A stretch of 13,867 bases of DNA from Lachnospiraceae bacterium (GTDB lineage: Bacteria > Bacillota_A > Clostridia > Lachnospirales > Lachnospiraceae). Of this stretch, positions 7,916-13,867 are shown piece by piece (position 1 is the stretch's first letter; each line of letters starts with the position of its first letter). A model generated the notes under the pieces. It had not been told where the DNA came from and did not search any database. It was given only the letters and a program-made list of their open reading frames with translations. The position numbers and the translations under genes were made by a program. The stretch spans positions 1 to 13,867 of the forward strand of contig JAFZKM010000078.1 of NCBI GenBank assembly GCA_017553665.1. The letters run 5' to 3'.

Positions 7916-8539
7916 ATGACAGAATACAAAACCATCAGACAGGAAGCGACAGGCGAGATCACCGAGAAAAAGTCGCGTTTCATCGCCACCCTCCGCCCGG
8001 TTGAGACCGAGGAGGAAGCGCTCGCTTTTATCGCCGAAATGAAAAAGAAATACTGGGACGCCAGACATAACTGCTCCGCTTACATCATCGGCACGGATAA
8101 GCCGGTCGAGCGCTGCAGCGATGACGGCGAGCCTTCGCGCACAGCGGGCATGCCGATGCTCGAGGTACTGAAGGGCGCAGGGCTGAAGAATGTCTGCGCG
8201 GTGGTCACGAGATATTTCGGAGGCGTGCTCTTAGGGACCGGCGGGCTCGTAAGAGCCTATCAGGCAGCAACGTCCGAGGGTATTGGGAACAGCGAGATCC
8301 TTTCATGCAAATATTTAAACAGGATTAAACTTACTCTTGATTACACCGCGTACGGAAAAGTGCAGTATTACACGGTTTCCGAGCATTTGACAGCCGAAGA
8401 ACCGGAGTTTTCAGATACAGTTTCGGTCACTTTTTTACTTGATGACGAGCAGCGCGGAAAGCTGATCTCGTTCGCTACCGAAGCCACTTCCGGTACTGTC
8501 GGGATCGAAGATATGGGCAAGAGCTGGGTGATCGTCTGA
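7916..8539 (+). CDS. yigZ: YigZ/IMPACT family protein
   Basis: 207 residues, close to E. coli YigZ (204). The N-terminal IMPACT domain shows the family signature in order: DARHNCSAYIIG, RCSDDGEPSRTAGMPMLEVL, and VVTRYFGGVLLGTGGLVRAYQAAT. The C-terminal part (about 130-207) fits the DUF1949 alpha/beta domain. The family is widespread; its eukaryotic member IMPACT modulates Gcn2, while the bacterial role is not settled (a link to translation or RNA binding has been proposed). The ATG at 7916 is preferred because GGAGAAG ends 5 bases before it. A longer frame would start at a TTG that is itself the -35 box. No terminator lies between this gene and the next, which has its own promoter, so some read-through is possible. 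Confidence 0.92.
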   Translation: MTEYKTIRQEATGEITEKKSRFIATLRPVETEEEALAFIAEMKKKYWDARHNCSAYIIGTDKPVERCSDDGEPSRTAGMPMLEVLKGAGLKNVCAVVTRYFGGVLLGTGGLVRAYQAATSEGIGNSEILSCKYLNRIKLTLDYTAYGKVQYYTVSEHLTAEEPEFSDTVSVTFLLDDEQRGKLISFATEATSGTVGIEDMGKSWVIV

Positions 8540-8547
8540 TCCCTCTT

Positions 8548-8576
8548 TTGACATCGGAATTCAAACATGATATCAT
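8548..8576 (+). promoter_or_regulatory. Sigma-A promoter of the SEC-C gene
   Basis: Consensus TTGACA (8548-8553), a 17-base spacer and TATCAT (8571-8576, five of six bases matching). It begins 8 bases after the yigZ stop and predicts a leader of about 57 bases before the ATG at 8640. Confidence 0.78.
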
Positions 8577-8639
8577 GGCATTCGGGACTGGCCGGGATAT
8601 GGTCACGATAATTCAGGAACGAAACGGAGAATAACAGAT

Positions 8640-9143
8640 ATGAGTTTACTTTCAGAGTGGCGCAGCTACGCCTATGAACAGGAAAAGTCACCCAAAGAGA
8701 ACCCGACATTCTGGGGTAATTATTTCGCGATCGAGCAGGGCATATATGAGAAGCTTCTCGCCGATCCGGAGACCGTTGTAAAGGGAACCGTTAAGGAACT
8801 GGCAGAGAAATACGGCTGCAAGCTTCCTGTAATGGTAGGCTTCCTCGACGGCATCAACGATTCCTTAAAGACACCCAATCCCATCGAGGAGATGACCGAA
8901 GATACCGAAGTATCGCTCGACTTCGATAAGGAGAAACTCTACTACAACATGGTCGGCGCAAAGGCTGACTGGCTCTACAATCTTCCCGCATGGAACGATC
9001 TGCTTACCGAGGAGCGCCGCAAGGAGCTGTACAAGGAACAGAAGAATTCAGGCACCGTACGCGTCGAGAAAAAGGTCGGCCGCAACGATCCCTGCCCTTG
9101 CGGAAGCGGCAAGAAATACAAGTTCTGCTGCGGAAGAAATTAA
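8640..9143 (+). CDS. SEC-C zinc-motif protein
   Basis: 167 residues. The C-terminus is a complete SEC-C motif, [20 protein letters not shown], with C152, C154, C163 and C164 as zinc ligands; the same motif occurs at the end of SecA and in many unrelated small proteins. The first 140 residues are soluble and acidic, contain several Trp/Tyr residues, and match no enzyme that I can name. GGAGA at 8626-8630 precedes the ATG by 9 bases. In SecA the motif binds SecB and ribosomes, so a ribosome- or chaperone-related role is a reasonable guess but only that. It is transcribed from its own promoter and ends before the bidirectional terminator at 9176-9207. Confidence 0.88.
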   Translation: MSLLSEWRSYAYEQEKSPKENPTFWGNYFAIEQGIYEKLLADPETVVKGTVKELAEKYGCKLPVMVGFLDGINDSLKTPNPIEEMTEDTEVSLDFDKEKLYYNMVGAKADWLYNLPAWNDLLTEERRKELYKEQKNSGTVRVEKKVGRNDPCPCGSGKKYKFCCGRN

Positions 9144-9175
9144 TTTTCAATTTAATTATTTGCCTCGTTCTTAGC

Positions 9176-9207
9176 AAAGAAAAAGCAGCCGGTTTTGCCG
9201 GCTGCTT
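9176..9207 (-). terminator. Bidirectional terminator between convergent genes
   Basis: AAGCAGCCGG (9183-9192) pairs perfectly with CCGGCTGCTT (9198-9207) around a 5-base loop. On the minus strand the stem runs into TTTTTCTTT (down to 9176), so it best serves the gene ending at 9220. On the plus strand it is followed by the weaker TTCTGTATTT and may also stop transcripts of the SEC-C gene ending at 9143. Confidence 0.88.
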
Positions 9208-9219
9208 CTGTATTTCGCC

Positions 9220-9711
9220 TTATCTGTTTACAACTTTTGCATTCTCCGAAGAATCGGTCGCTGCCGCAGTCTCTGCCTCGAATGCGCTGTCGATAAGCAT
9301 CATCATTTCAAGTACACTTCTGAAATTCTCTTCCCTGTTCTTCTCCAGCCAGCAAAGCGTTCCCTGCCAGGAAGCATTCTGTCTGAACATAACCCTTACA
9401 CCGAACGTAGCCTTCTTCCCTCTCGCGTTAGACATCACGGGGCATAGCTTAGTAGGATCCGAAATGTCTTTATTCTCCTCCGCTGCTTTCTTCTCTGTAG
9501 CTGCCGTGCGCTTTCCGAATCCGCGGCATCTCATCGTAGCCTGCGGATACTCACCCTCGTCGAATATCCTGTCAATAGTTTTTACAAGAGTGATAACGCT
9601 GTTAAAGGTTTCCGGTTCACTGTGTAAAGAGCTGAAAATTCTGCCTTTCATTTCACCGGCATTATATTCATCAATACAAATACCGATGGAACTGAGATCA
9701 TAAATACTCAT
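9220..9711 (-). CDS. Uncharacterised 163-residue protein with an internal duplication
   Basis: No assignable function. Start placed at the ATG 9711 behind AAAGGAG (8 bases away); the frame is open six codons further. The most striking stretch is FGVRVMFRQNASWQGTLC followed by FRSVLEMMMLIDSAF (about 103-144), which I believe recurs in small uncharacterised clostridial proteins. Residues 21-51 and 115-145 align without gaps at an offset of 94 (shared G, F, S, V, I, D, F at fixed spacing), suggesting two copies of a strand-strand-helix unit. A Lys/Glu-rich link (about 67-85) and a polar Ala-rich tail flank the units. There is no signal peptide or membrane segment. It lies 103 bases behind putP in the same direction. 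No convincing separate promoter was found (a GATAAT at 9749-9744 lacks a -35), so co-transcription with putP is possible. A good terminator follows. Confidence 0.78.
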   Translation of the reverse strand: MSIYDLSSIGICIDEYNAGEMKGRIFSSLHSEPETFNSVITLVKTIDRIFDEGEYPQATMRCRGFGKRTAATEKKAAEENKDISDPTKLCPVMSNARGKKATFGVRVMFRQNASWQGTLCWLEKNREENFRSVLEMMMLIDSAFEAETAAATDSSENAKVVNR

Positions 9712-9814
9712 CAGCGTCGCTCCTTTCATCCATATCTGGAACTATTATCCCCCAAAAGAGTTACTTTTCGGATACATTTTCAGAGCTTTTGTAAACTTTT
9801 TTCATTTTTTCGGT

Positions 9815-11314
9815 TTACTTCTCAACAGGCAGTTTTGCTCTCTCGAACATTTCCATGATTTCCGCGGAAGGCTCCTTATCAAGCTTTGAGACAACCACGG
9901 CGGCAATAAGGCTGCAGATGAAGCCCGGAATGATCTCATAAAGATTTGTTCTTCCCGAAAGAAATACGTACCATAATGCGTCAACCACAAAACCTGTTAC
10001 GATACCCGCAACCGCACCGGTATAGGTGAGTCTCTTCCAATGAAGCGAAAGCAGGATCGTAGGACCGAAGGCCGCTCCGAACGCTGCCCACGCGCATTCG
10101 ACGAGAGCCATGATGCCTGCGCATCTGTCGCTCATCGCGATCATAAGCGCGATCACCGAGATGATCATGACCACGATACGTCCTGCCCAGAGCATTTCAC
10201 TGTTCGTGGCCTTCTTGCGGAATACAGGCTTATACACATCCGACGCGAACGCTGAGGATGACGCGAGCAGCTGTGAATCGGCTGTACTCATGGAAGCGGC
10301 GAGAATGGCCGAGAGCAGTACTCCTGCGATAAACGCGGGGAATATCTTGCGTACGATCACTATGAATACAAGACTTCTGTCCGCGACATCAAGATAAGTT
10401 CCGAGGTATTCATGCGCCGCCAGCGCCACAACCGATGCCATGATCAGGATGACTGCCGTCCAGCAGGTTCCGATGATCCTGGATTTCTTCATCTCCTTTT
10501 CGGAGCGGATAGACATGAACCTTACGAGGATATGGGGCATTCCCATGTAGCCGAGTCCCCATCCGAAGCCGCTCAGTATATCAGAGATGCTCTTCCAGTC
10601 AAATTTACCGCTTGAAAGCACATTATAATAATTCTCATCGGTGACAACCTTCGCGAGAGGCGTGAAATCAGCCTGTCCCATGATTATCACTACTACGATG
10701 GGAACCGTCATCAGCGCGAGCAGCATCAGCATGCCCTGAATGAAGTCTGTCCAGCATACCGCGTTGAAGCCGCCGAAGAACGTATATACCAATATAATGA
10801 CCGTAGCCCCGATCATGGCTGCCTTCGTATCAATACCGAATACCGTATTGAAAAGATTTCCGCATGCCACGATGCTGGACGCGGCGTATACGCAGTAAGC
10901 CACGATGAAGATAACCGCGCTTATTATCTGAAGAGTCTTGCTCTGAGACTTAAAACGGCGTGTCAGATACTGCGGGATCGTGATCGAATCGTCCGCGATC
11001 ATCGAGAAACGTCTGAGACCGGGCGCGACAAATATCCACGCGCAGAGCGTACCGATGAACAATCCGATGGATATCCATATCTGTCCCATGCCGTACGCAT
11101 ATATCGATCCGGGCAGTCCCATGAGTACCCAGGCACTCATATCGGACGCTCCGGCCGACAGGGCGGCTACCCATCCGTTCATCTGTCTGCCGCCGAGGAA
11201 ATACATCTTATCTCCTCCGTCGCCCCGGCGTCCTTTAAAGTAGAAGTATACTCCGATCGTAATGACAATCAGCAGATACAGCACAAAAGCCAGCATTTCC
11301 AAGCTATTCAGCAT
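9815..11314 (-). CDS. putP: Sodium/solute symporter, PutP (proline) type
   Basis: 499-residue integral membrane protein of the solute:sodium symporter family, close to E. coli PutP (502). About 13 hydrophobic segments are distributed along the whole length. Family signatures: GGRQMNGWVAALSAGASDMSAWVLMGLPGS, where D58 and S60 correspond to the Na+-site Asp and Ser of PutP, and ILAASMSTADSQLLASSSAFASDVYK in the later core helix. The position after the conserved DMS is Ala, where PutP of E. coli has Gly. The usual substrate is L-proline taken up with Na+; a related substrate cannot be excluded. GGGAGG lies 5 bases before the ATG. The gene is divergent from a LysR-type regulator, and the shared intergenic region contains two matching palindromes, so it is the likely target of that regulator. 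Confidence 0.9.
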   Translation of the reverse strand: MLNSLEMLAFVLYLLIVITIGVYFYFKGRRGDGGDKMYFLGGRQMNGWVAALSAGASDMSAWVLMGLPGSIYAYGMGQIWISIGLFIGTLCAWIFVAPGLRRFSMIADDSITIPQYLTRRFKSQSKTLQIISAVIFIVAYCVYAASSIVACGNLFNTVFGIDTKAAMIGATVIILVYTFFGGFNAVCWTDFIQGMLMLLALMTVPIVVVIIMGQADFTPLAKVVTDENYYNVLSSGKFDWKSISDILSGFGWGLGYMGMPHILVRFMSIRSEKEMKKSRIIGTCWTAVILIMASVVALAAHEYLGTYLDVADRSLVFIVIVRKIFPAFIAGVLLSAILAASMSTADSQLLASSSAFASDVYKPVFRKKATNSEMLWAGRIVVMIISVIALMIAMSDRCAGIMALVECAWAAFGAAFGPTILLSLHWKRLTYTGAVAGIVTGFVVDALWYVFLSGRTNLYEIIPGFICSLIAAVVVSKLDKEPSAEIMEMFERAKLPVEK

Positions 11315-11334
11315 ATTTGCCTCCCTCTTGCAAA

Positions 11335-11349
11335 ATAAGTTTTACTTAT
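11335..11349. promoter_or_regulatory. Putative LysR-box operator, site 1 (putP leader)
   Basis: ATAAG-TTTTA-CTTAT, a perfect 5-bp inverted repeat with the T-N11-A frame typical of LysR-type sites; the symmetry extends one base further inwards. It lies between the predicted putP transcription start (about 11372) and its ribosome binding site. Site 2 has the same arms and spacing. Confidence 0.55.
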
Positions 11350-11378
11350 GCTTGCATTATTTTTTCTAATTATTCTAG

Positions 11379-11407
11379 AGTATATGTGCTTTATTTCCAA
11401 AAATCAA
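11379..11407 (-). promoter_or_regulatory. Likely promoter of putP
   Basis: On the minus strand TTGATT (11407-11402), a 17-base spacer and TATACT (11384-11379). Predicted start near 11372, giving a leader of about 57 bases that contains palindrome site 1. Its -35 is only 7 bases from that of the divergent lysR promoter. Confidence 0.65.
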
Positions 11408-11414
11408 GTCATTA

Positions 11415-11445
11415 TTGCAAAAAAATTAAACTATGTTATTATAAT
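11415..11445 (+). promoter_or_regulatory. Likely promoter of the lysR-type gene
   Basis: TTGCAA (11415-11420) with a perfect TATAAT at 11440-11445 (19-base spacer), or with TATTAT at 11437-11442 (16-base spacer). The A/T-rich spacer and the palindrome at 11447-11461, lying on the expected start point, fit an autoregulated regulator gene. Confidence 0.55.
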
Positions 11446-11446
11446 G

Positions 11447-11461
11447 ATAAGAAAAACTTAT
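11447..11461. promoter_or_regulatory. Putative LysR-box operator, site 2 (lysR start region)
   Basis: ATAAG-AAAAA-CTTAT, the same 5-bp arms and 5-base spacing as the site at 11335-11349. It starts one base after the lysR -10 element and covers the predicted start of transcription, ending just before the AGGAGG. Binding there would be expected to repress lysR. Confidence 0.55.
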
Positions 11462-11478
11462 ATGAGGAGGTGCCGGAC

Positions 11479-12381
11479 ATGTCATTAAGAAAATACGCCG
11501 CCTTTATCAAAATAACCGAGTGCGGATCAGTGACCGCTGCGGCTGCTGAGCTGGGTATATCACAATCAGGCCTTACACAGCTGATGAATTCGCTCGAGGA
11601 CGAGCTCGGCCTTACGCTCCTGATCAGAAACCGTTCGGGCGTAAAACTCACCGAGGAGGGCGAACAGCTGCTCCCTCTGATGAAAGAAGTGCTCGAGGCC
11701 GATGATAAGCTGCTCTCCCTCGCTGCATCGCTCACCGGCGCGGAGGCCGAGGATCCCGGTAAAGTCCTGAAGATCGGCTCTTTTACGAGCGTGGCAGTAA
11801 ACTGGCTTCCCGATATCATCCGCAGCTTCAGCCTTGAGGAGCCCGATGTCAAGATCGAGCTGATCGACTGCGGCTATAACAATATCGAGAAGAGCTTTGC
11901 CGAGCATCCGATGGATTTCGGCTTTGTAAGACTTCCGCTCGACTTTAAGTGCAAGACCCTGCCTCTGTTCAATGACAGGCTTCTTGCAGTGCTTCCGTAC
12001 GATTTTGACAGATCCAAGCTGATCTATAACGAGGCCGAGAAGAACTACACCTGCCCTACCTCGCTGTTCGTGACCGAGCCGGTCGTAAGCCTCATCGACA
12101 CCGTGGACCGCGACGCGAAGACCATCTTCCGCTCAGCAGGCATAGTACCGAACATCCGCTACCGCGTTGAGGACGATTTCGCGATGCTCGCGATGGTGGA
12201 AAAGGGCCTCGGAATCTCGATCATGCCTGAGCTGATGCTGAAGAACTCAAATCACAAGGTGCTGATCTGCCAGCTCTATCCGCCCGCATTCCGCATGATA
12301 GGAATCGCGTTCCCCGACTACAGCCACCTGAGCGATACCGCGAACAAGTTTGTGGAGTTTACGAAGAAGTATTTGGGATAA
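11479..12381 (+). CDS. LysR-family transcriptional regulator
   Basis: 300 residues, the usual size for the family. The N-terminal winged helix-turn-helix is clear: FIKITECGSVTAAAAELGISQSGLTQ followed by LEDELGLTLLIRNRSGVKLTEEGEQLL (about residues 9-68). A helical linker leads to the two-lobed periplasmic-binding-protein-like effector domain (about 92-300; VLKIGSFTSVAVNWLPDII at its start, and FAMLAMVEKGLGISIMPELM in the second lobe). The start is the ATG at 11479, 8 bases after AGGAGG (11465-11470); the frame is open 54 codons upstream but that part lies across the promoter. It is divergent from putP, which is the classical target arrangement. The inducer is unknown and could be the symporter's substrate. 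A GH16 gene follows after 40 bases in the same direction without a terminator. Confidence 0.93.
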   Translation: MSLRKYAAFIKITECGSVTAAAAELGISQSGLTQLMNSLEDELGLTLLIRNRSGVKLTEEGEQLLPLMKEVLEADDKLLSLAASLTGAEAEDPGKVLKIGSFTSVAVNWLPDIIRSFSLEEPDVKIELIDCGYNNIEKSFAEHPMDFGFVRLPLDFKCKTLPLFNDRLLAVLPYDFDRSKLIYNEAEKNYTCPTSLFVTEPVVSLIDTVDRDAKTIFRSAGIVPNIRYRVEDDFAMLAMVEKGLGISIMPELMLKNSNHKVLICQLYPPAFRMIGIAFPDYSHLSDTANKFVEFTKKYLG

Positions 12382-12384
12382 TTC

Positions 12385-12393
12385 TGCTATGAT
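12385..12393 (+). promoter_or_regulatory. Possible extended -10 element before the GH16 gene
   Basis: TGCTATGAT matches the extended -10 pattern TGnTATAAT with one mismatch and lies in the 40-base gap after lysR. No -35 hexamer is recognisable at the proper distance. If used, transcription would start near 12400, just before the AGGAGG at 12407. Confidence 0.3.
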
Positions 12394-12421
12394 AATGCTC
12401 GGAAACAGGAGGAACGCTCGT

Positions 12422-13642
12422 ATGAAAAAACGTGTTTTCAGCATTCTGTTTATACTATTGATGATCGCTGTCCTGAGCCCCCGCGAAGGTCTCAAGGCCG
12501 CTACGGATGATATCACTTTCGACGGTAAGCGTTATACGCTTGCGTTTTCGGATGAGTTCGACTTCTTCGACCATGACAAATGGGCATATTGCCCCGAAAT
12601 AAAGCGTCAGGATCTCGGCGGAGAATGGCAGGATTCCTGCAGTACGGTCGAAGACGGGAACCTCGTGATCACCTGCTCTGCTGCGGATGACGGAAAGTTT
12701 GTCAGCGGCGGGATACGCTCCACATCGGAATATGAGCAGGCCTTCGGGCTTTACCATATGCGTTTTAAGGCAGAGAAAGCAGACGGGCTCTGGTACGCTT
12801 TCTGGCTGCTTACCGACAGGATGGAAGAAGGTTCCGTGGGAAACGGCGCTGCCGACGGCGCGGAGATCGATATTTTCGAGCTCGTTCCCTACGCAAAGGA
12901 TTTCTGCACGAGTGTCCACTGGGACGGCTACGGTGACGAACTGAAGAGCTGCTGTGAGTTTATAGATGAGATCGATGACAGCTTTTTCGATGTATACCAC
13001 GATATCTGGTTCCTGTGGAACGCGGAAGGATATCGCGTCTATCTGGACGGGACCGGTAAAGACTGCCTGAAGCTTGATCTTCCGGGCAATGAATACGGTG
13101 ACGGAACCTGCGCAGTACCCTGCGATATGATCATTTCCGCGGAATACGGTACCTGGGGCGGAGCAATAGACCGTTCGCAGCTCCCGGCGCATTTATATGT
13201 GGACTTTGTGCGCATTTACAAAGAGACCGGAAATGATGACCGGAAAGTGACCGTCTCCGGCGGAGAGATAACGGCAGCTGACGGGACCCAAACGGCAGTT
13301 ACGGTGACCGAAAGCATAGCCACAGATTCGGTTACCTATACAGGCCAAAAGATCACCGCCAAAACACTCGGCGCGAAGCTCGATATTTCCGCACTTAAGG
13401 GCATTACAAAGGGATCCCTGAAGAAAGGCAAGGCAAAGAACCTGTTCAAGACGAAATGGATCCTGAAGAATAACACAGAGCCGGGAACCGGAACCATATA
13501 CGCGAAGCTGGTATTTGACTCAAAGAAGGCAAAGAAATACGGGATGACCAAAAGCCGGATAACCGAGATCCGGAAGATCGTCAAGGCGCTTAATGCCGCG
13601 TTAAAGAAGGATCCGCTAAGATTTGACATCATCAAAGAGTAA
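12422..13642 (+). CDS. Secreted glycoside hydrolase family 16 protein with lysine-rich C-terminal module
   Basis: 406 residues. Start at the ATG 12422 behind AGGAGGA (12407-12413). A signal peptide is clear: MKKR, hydrophobic core to about residue 18, probable cleavage near residue 26 (GLKA-A). The GH16 domain spans about 30-268. It has the catalytic signature EIDIFE (E148 nucleophile, D150, E153 acid/base) after GLWYAFWLL, and a later VHWDGYG, as in the laminarinase/lichenase branch. It should cleave a beta-glucan or related polysaccharide outside the cell by a retaining mechanism; the substrate is not determinable. Nine Cys occur within the catalytic domain. Residues about 301-406 form a separate module with 23 Lys and 3 Arg against 8 acidic residues. 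No LPXTG or lipobox is seen. The gene may be co-transcribed with lysR. No terminator lies directly after it, so transcripts probably run into the tRNA terminator. Confidence 0.87.
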   Translation: MKKRVFSILFILLMIAVLSPREGLKAATDDITFDGKRYTLAFSDEFDFFDHDKWAYCPEIKRQDLGGEWQDSCSTVEDGNLVITCSAADDGKFVSGGIRSTSEYEQAFGLYHMRFKAEKADGLWYAFWLLTDRMEEGSVGNGAADGAEIDIFELVPYAKDFCTSVHWDGYGDELKSCCEFIDEIDDSFFDVYHDIWFLWNAEGYRVYLDGTGKDCLKLDLPGNEYGDGTCAVPCDMIISAEYGTWGGAIDRSQLPAHLYVDFVRIYKETGNDDRKVTVSGGEITAADGTQTAVTVTESIATDSVTYTGQKITAKTLGAKLDISALKGITKGSLKKGKAKNLFKTKWILKNNTEPGTGTIYAKLVFDSKKAKKYGMTKSRITEIRKIVKALNAALKKDPLRFDIIKE

Positions 13643-13667
13643 TTCAAATAATTCCTAAAAAAAGTAC

Positions 13668-13696
13668 TTGCATTTTGAAAATCGAGAGAGTATAAT
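13668..13696 (+). promoter_or_regulatory. Promoter of the tRNA-Gln gene
   Basis: TTGCAT (13668-13673), a 17-base spacer and a perfect TATAAT (13691-13696). Predicted start near 13703, about 13 bases before the tRNA. Confidence 0.8.
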
Positions 13697-13715
13697 GTCA
13701 TTCGTTGGTTGATTT

Positions 13716-13787
13716 AGCGCTATCGCCAAACGGTAAGGCAACGGACTCTGACTCCGTCATTTCAAGGTTCGAATCCTTGTAGCGCTG
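13716..13787 (+). tRNA. tRNA-Gln (anticodon CTG)
   Basis: Full cloverleaf: acceptor AGCGCTA (13716-13722) pairs with TAGCGCT (13780-13786); D stem GCC/GGC with GG in the loop; anticodon stem ACGGA/TCCGT with loop CTCTGAC, giving anticodon CTG at 13748-13750; 5-base variable loop; T stem CAAGG/CCTTG with loop TTCGAAT. The discriminator base is G, as expected for glutamine. The 3' CCA is not encoded and must be added. The anticodon reads CAG, which is the dominant Gln codon in the neighbouring genes I translated. Confidence 0.97.
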
Positions 13788-13790
13788 CTG

Positions 13791-13830
13791 AAAACTCCTC
13801 GGTGAAAACCGAGGAGTTTTATTATTTCTT
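13791..13830 (+). terminator. Terminator after tRNA-Gln
   Basis: ACTCCTCGGT (13794-13803) pairs with ACCGAGGAGT (13808-13817) around a GAAA tetraloop, and the stem can extend by three A-T pairs. It is followed by a T-rich stretch (TTTTATTATTTCTT). On the minus strand the stem ends in TTTTC, so it may also serve the convergent gene at the right edge. Confidence 0.92.
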
Positions 13831-13867
13831 CGTTATCATTTTCCACAGCTCTTCCTTACGGTCCATA
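13822..13867 (-). CDS. 3' end of an unidentified minus-strand gene (truncated by window edge)
   Basis: The minus strand is open from the window edge to a TAA at 13824-13822, and the last residues would be MDRKEELWKMITKK. The visible Met may be internal. The convergent placement against a two-sided terminator supports a real gene end, but 14 codons are too few to identify a family, and a chance frame cannot be excluded. Confidence 0.35.
   Translation of the reverse strand, partial: MDRKEELWKMITKK

Noticed and set aside
9786..9817. GTAAAC/GTTTAC inverted repeat after the putP stop as a terminator
   Set aside because: Only six A/T-rich pairs with a 16-base loop and no T-run; too weak to support.
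11317..11478. 54-codon extension of the LysR-type protein
   Set aside because: It would run through both promoters and both palindromes; the winged-helix domain begins at the ATG 11479 as in the family.
1..13867. CRISPR array, insertion sequence, prophage or defence island
   Set aside because: No regularly spaced repeats, transposase or integrase frames, or phage-type genes were found; the tRNA has no integrase beside it in the window.

Overview
The window looks like chromosomal DNA of a Gram-positive anaerobe of the class Clostridia, probably Lachnospiraceae. This is inferred from strong AGGAGG-type ribosome binding sites, a 2-hydroxyacyl-CoA dehydratase locus, a clostridial-type class A PBP with a cysteine-rich tail, a SEC-C protein, a tRNA without an encoded CCA, and moderate G+C with A/T-rich promoters. 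No insertion sequence, phage gene, CRISPR array or rRNA is visible. The genes look like ordinary housekeeping and metabolic genes, with a few poorly understood proteins among them.

Left part (1-4931, all +). A tightly coupled run of four genes: the 3' part of a 2-hydroxyacyl-CoA dehydratase subunit (its start lies left of the window), a second and unusually long dehydratase-family subunit, a 70-residue single-span membrane protein, and the Hsp90 chaperone HtpG. Genes 1/2 overlap by one base (TGATG), as do genes 3/4 (TAATG). A terminator hairpin that contains the htpG stop codon closes the unit. The dehydratase pair would carry out the radical-type dehydration of (R)-2-hydroxyacyl-CoA in amino acid or lactate fermentation; the substrate cannot be read from the sequence.

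Middle part (4985-9207). A class A penicillin-binding protein on the minus strand is divergent from an IMPACT/YigZ-family gene. Both have recognisable sigma-A type promoters in the shared 153-base gap. After yigZ, a gene with its own TTGACA-17-TATCAT promoter encodes a small protein with a C-terminal SEC-C zinc motif. A bidirectional terminator separates it from the convergent genes to the right.

Right part (9220-13867). On the minus strand are a PutP-type Na+/solute symporter and, behind it, an uncharacterised 163-residue protein that appears to consist of two copies of one structural unit. A LysR-type regulator is divergent from putP. The shared intergenic region has back-to-back promoters and two copies of the same 15-bp palindrome, ATAAG-N5-CTTAT, which fits a LysR box. 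Downstream of lysR lies a secreted GH16-family glycoside hydrolase with a very lysine-rich C-terminal module, then a tRNA-Gln(CTG) with its own promoter and terminator. The last 46 bases hold the 3' end of an unidentified minus-strand gene.

Several start codons were moved from the longest open frame to the ATG behind a good ribosome binding site (PBP, yigZ, the 163-residue protein, lysR, GH16). In two cases the longer frame would start inside a promoter element.
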